Shown piece by piece: positions 45,206 through 47,476 of a stretch of 47,476 bases of DNA. The DNA is from JANPJV01 sp031425695. GTDB taxonomy: Bacteria; Pseudomonadota; Gammaproteobacteria; Xanthomonadales; SZUA-5. The stretch is from NCBI GenBank assembly GCA_031425695.1, contig JANPJV010000099.1, positions 1 through 47,476 of the forward strand, written 5' to 3'. Position numbers and translations under genes: made by a program. Below the pieces are notes generated by a model. That model did not search any database, was not told the DNA's origin, and saw nothing but the letters and a program-made list of their open reading frames with translations. The first letter of the stretch is position 1; every line of letters starts with the position of its first letter.

Positions 45206-46363
45206 GATCTCGCATCGCGACCAAGCCGTACTTACGCCCGCCCGCCCGCTCAGCACCCACACCCCGAAATGCGGCGGCCTGGCCTCGATGCCGCCGTGGG
45301 TGACCTGGACGTCGGTGAAGCGCGCATCGAGGGCGAGGCGCTGCAGGCGTTCGGCGCCGAAGCCCTGGTTGCGGTGGCCGTAGGGCGCGACGGTGGCGCG
45401 GTGTTCGTGCGCGTCGAGGGCGGTCAGCAGCAGGCGGCCATCGGGACGCAATACGCGCAGGGCCTCGGCGAAGGCGCGCTCAGGGTGTTCGGAGAAAGGC
45501 AGGGCCTGCAGCAACAGGACCAGATCGAAGCTGGCGTCGGGCAACGGCAACGCGTGCATGTCGCCCTGCAGGATGCGCACCTGCGGCCAGGCTGCCAAGC
45601 GTCGTGCGCCGGCCTCGACCACGCGTGCGCTCTGGTCGATGCACGTCAACGAGCGTGCGCGCGGGGCCAGCAGTTCCGCCAGCGCGCCATCGCCCGAGGC
45701 GACATCCAGCACATCGCCGAGCTCCAGCAACTGCACGGTGGCCCGCATCAGCGCCTCCCAGGTGCGGCCGGGTGAATAGTGGCGTTCCATGTCGCCCGCC
45801 ACCGCGTCCGGCCAGCTTGCCGCAGTCGCGCGCGCGGCCAGCACCTGGTCCCGGCGCGAGCGGTCTTCGAGCAGGAGGGCGTCGTCGAGGCTGGCCGCGA
45901 GCGCATTCCACAACGCCCGGGCTTCGTCGGCCAGCTCATCGATCGGGAAGCGGTAATACGCCGCAACGCCTGCGCGCCGGTCGATCACCAGTCCCGGTTC
46001 CTTGAGCCGCGCCAGATGCGTCGAGACCCGCGGCTGCTTGAGCCGGGTGATTGCCGCCAGCTCCGCGACGGTCAATTCCTCATCGACCAGCAGCGCGAGC
46101 AGCCGGACGCGATTGGGGTCCGCGAGCACGCGCAGGAGGTCGGTGGTGGCGACGAGTTCGATGGGGGGCTCCGGGGTTGCGCAGGCGGCTGGTCTTTGCT
46201 CTGGTGGGTCTGCGCAGTGCGCGGACGCTGTTGCTTTTGGTGGGTCTGCGCTGCGCGCGGACGCCGTATCTCGCAGTCTGAAGGAAAAGAGTCCGCGCGC
46301 ACGCAGACCCACCAAAGACAAAGCGCGATACTTCCCTACTGGGCATCTAACCGGAACCCCCAT
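45173..46363 (-). CDS. ArsR-family regulator fused to a methyltransferase domain (SahR-like?)
   Basis: N-terminal winged helix (LLRVLADPNRVRLLALL...KQPRVSTHLARLKEPGLV) followed by a class I methyltransferase fold (DVLDVASGDGALAELL). This layout matches SahR, the S-adenosylhomocysteine-responsive regulator of metH and ahcY in proteobacteria, and its place just upstream of metH supports that. Full length from ATG is 396 aa, but the first 64 residues or so are translated from repeat F2 and the last 10 from repeat D2. The HTH core begins near 46162, with no canonical start codon nearby; a GTG or TTG in the repeat, or the ATG at 46363 that overlaps the alkB start, must be used. Confidence 0.85.
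   Translation of the reverse strand: MGVPVRCPVGKYRALSLVGLRARGLFSFRLRDTASARSADPPKATASAHCADPPEQRPAACATPEPPIELVATTDLLRVLADPNRVRLLALLVDEELTVAELAAITRLKQPRVSTHLARLKEPGLVIDRRAGVAAYYRFPIDELADEARALWNALAASLDDALLLEDRSRRDQVLAARATAASWPDAVAGDMERHYSPGRTWEALMRATVQLLELGDVLDVASGDGALAELLAPRARSLTCIDQSARVVEAGARRLAAWPQVRILQGDMHALPLPDASFDLVLLLQALPFSEHPERAFAEALRVLRPDGRLLLTALDAHEHRATVAPYGHRNQGFGAERLQRLALDARFTDVQVTHGGIEARPPHFGVWVLSGRAGVSTAWSRCEIKGVTRRKIQG
46202..46315. repeat. Dispersed palindrome, family F, copy 2 (three arms)
   Basis: Two direct arms GGTGGGTCTGCGC(A/T)GTGCGCGGAC-like (46202-46224 and about 46239-46261) and one inverted arm (GTCCGCGCGCACGCAGACCC, 46291-46315). It lies over the 5' end of the ArsR reading frame and upstream of alkB. 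Same arm as in 22102-22191. Confidence 0.87.
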
Positions 46364-47429
46364 GCTCCTTAAGCGCCTCAGCTACCTCACGATCTTCCTG
46401 GTACCGCTGCTGCCGCCGCTGTCGGCCTGGCTCGGCAGCGCGAGCGGACGAGCCGATGCCTTCGCCTGGTTTCCTTTGATCTTCCTGTTTGTCCTGCTGC
46501 CGATCGCGGACTACCTGGTCGGTGTCGATCTTTCGAATCCCGCCGATGACTCAGCCGCAGAACAGCTCGAAAAGGACCGCTGGTTTCGTGTGCTGACGCT
46601 GGCCTGCGTGCCGGTTCACCTCAGCCTGCTGGCGTGGTCCGGCTGGTGGTTCGTGCATGCGGATCTCGGGACTGGGGGAAAGATCGGCTGGCTGGTTTCG
46701 CAGGGCGTGATCGGTGGTGTGCTCGCGATCAATGTCGCGCACGAATTGATCCACAAGGCTGGGCGCGTGGAGCCGCTGGCGGGCGGGATCCTGCTCGCCA
46801 GTGTCGGCTACGCGACGTTCAAGATCGAGCATCTGCGTGGGCACCATGTGCATGTGTCGACGCCGCTGGATGCATCGAGCGCGCGCTTCGGGCAGAACGT
46901 CTATGCGTTCGTGCTGCAGTCGGTGCCGCGCAACATCGCCAATGCCTGGCGGCTCGAAGCGGAGCGGCTGGCGCGGCGTGGGCTGCCCTGGTGGAGCGCG
47001 CGCAATGAGCTTGGCTGGTGGAGCGTACTGACGCTGTTGTTTGCAGTCGTGTTCTGGGCGTGGCTGGGCGTGTCGGGCTTGGGCTATTTTATCGCCCAGT
47101 GCGTGGGTGCTTTGGTCAGCCTGGAAATCATCAACTACATCGAGCACTACGGGCTCGAACGCCGCGAGATCGCGCCCGGCCGCTACGAGCGCACCACGCA
47201 TCTGCATTCCTGGAACTCGAACTACCTCATCACCAACCGCATGCTGTTCCAGCTGCAGCGGCATTCCGACCACCACGAAAACGCCCGCCGCCGCTACCAG
47301 GCCCTGCGCCATTACGACGCCAGCCCGCAGCTCCCGGGCGGCTATGCGGCGATGTTCGCGCTCGCGTTGTTGCCGCCGTTGTGGTTTGCGGTGGTGAACA
47401 AGCGGGTGCCGCGGCGGGCGACGCACTAA
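46362..47429 (+). CDS. alkB: AlkB-type alkane 1-monooxygenase
   Basis: Integral membrane di-iron hydroxylase that oxidises n-alkanes at the terminal carbon. All four histidine motifs are visible: HELIHK (127-132), EHLRGHHVH (156-164), NYIEHYG (258-264) and LQRHSDHH (298-305), with HSWNSN before the last. About six hydrophobic helices. At 355 aa it is shorter than GPo1 AlkB (about 400). Rubredoxin and rubredoxin reductase are not in the window. The ATG at 46362 shares CATG with the ATG of the divergent ArsR frame. Fatty-acid desaturases have similar boxes but lack the NYIEHYG motif, so AlkB is preferred. Confidence 0.92.
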   Translation: MLLKRLSYLTIFLVPLLPPLSAWLGSASGRADAFAWFPLIFLFVLLPIADYLVGVDLSNPADDSAAEQLEKDRWFRVLTLACVPVHLSLLAWSGWWFVHADLGTGGKIGWLVSQGVIGGVLAINVAHELIHKAGRVEPLAGGILLASVGYATFKIEHLRGHHVHVSTPLDASSARFGQNVYAFVLQSVPRNIANAWRLEAERLARRGLPWWSARNELGWWSVLTLLFAVVFWAWLGVSGLGYFIAQCVGALVSLEIINYIEHYGLERREIAPGRYERTTHLHSWNSNYLITNRMLFQLQRHSDHHENARRRYQALRHYDASPQLPGGYAAMFALALLPPLWFAVVNKRVPRRATH

Positions 47430-47442
47430 TTTGGAGTGCGGG
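47429..47442. repeat. Start of a third family G arm at the window edge
   Basis: ATTTGGAGTGCGG matches the first 13 bases of the 15931 hairpin arm, directly after the alkB stop. The sequence then becomes homopolymer-rich (GGGGGG, TTTTTTTT) up to the window end, where the partner arm would be expected. Confidence 0.6.
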
Positions 47443-47476
47443 GGGGTGCGCCGCCGTTGGTGGGTTTTTTTTAGGG

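Noticed and set aside
47443..47476. Homopolymer-rich end (GGGGGG, TTTTTTTT) as a real feature.
   Set aside because: It lies at the extreme window edge and looks like low-quality or unresolved repeat sequence.

Overview
The window is GC-rich chromosomal DNA of a gammaproteobacterium, most likely Lysobacterales/Xanthomonadales. The main evidence is the run hemA / TPR gene / lolB / ispE / tRNA-Gln / prs / rplY / pth / ychF with prfA behind hemA, an order I know from Pseudomonas. A complete ccmABCDEFGHI locus, an RfaH-type regulator, a perfect CRP/Clp-type operator and a Zur-like dyad fit the same placement. The assignment is inferred from gene order and protein families, not from a search.

Layout. 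1-7161 (minus): a full cytochrome c maturation operon, ccmA to ccmI. 7244-11575 (plus): a CorA-type metal channel, a MOSC protein, a GMC oxidoreductase and a PaaI-type thioesterase. 11770-14333 (minus): an M48 metallopeptidase with a LemA protein. 14586-15869 (plus): a serine hydrolase of the beta-lactamase fold. 16019-19546 (minus): a lipoprotein with a TonB C-terminal domain, then prfA and hemA. 19675-27387 (plus): the conserved housekeeping run. 27605-30353: two divergent L,D-transpeptidases. 30483-32885 (minus): a DUF3299 / ABC permease / ABC ATPase cassette, divergent from a MerC-type membrane protein across a palindromic operator. 33583-35445 (minus): a YheS-type ABC-F protein. 35757-41055 (plus): an FKBP isomerase, UDP-glucose dehydrogenase, UDP-xylose synthase, RfaH-like factor and DUF2058 protein. 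41224-46363 (minus): metH and an ArsR-methyltransferase fusion. 46362-47429 (plus): an AlkB-type alkane monooxygenase.

The most unusual signal is in the gaps. Most intergenic regions over about 100 bp hold a long imperfect palindrome, and these palindromes fall into about eleven sequence families (called A to K here), seven of them seen at least twice in 47 kb. One family is nested inside another between lolB and ispE, where the repeat supplies both the lolB stop codon and the ispE start codon. Another lies in frame inside the DUF2058 gene and leads into a 15-bp tandem array. Both ends of the ArsR-methyltransferase reading frame run into repeats, and one repeat splits the otherwise overlapping ccm operon. 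No transposase or RAYT gene is visible in the window, so any mobilising factor would have to be elsewhere.
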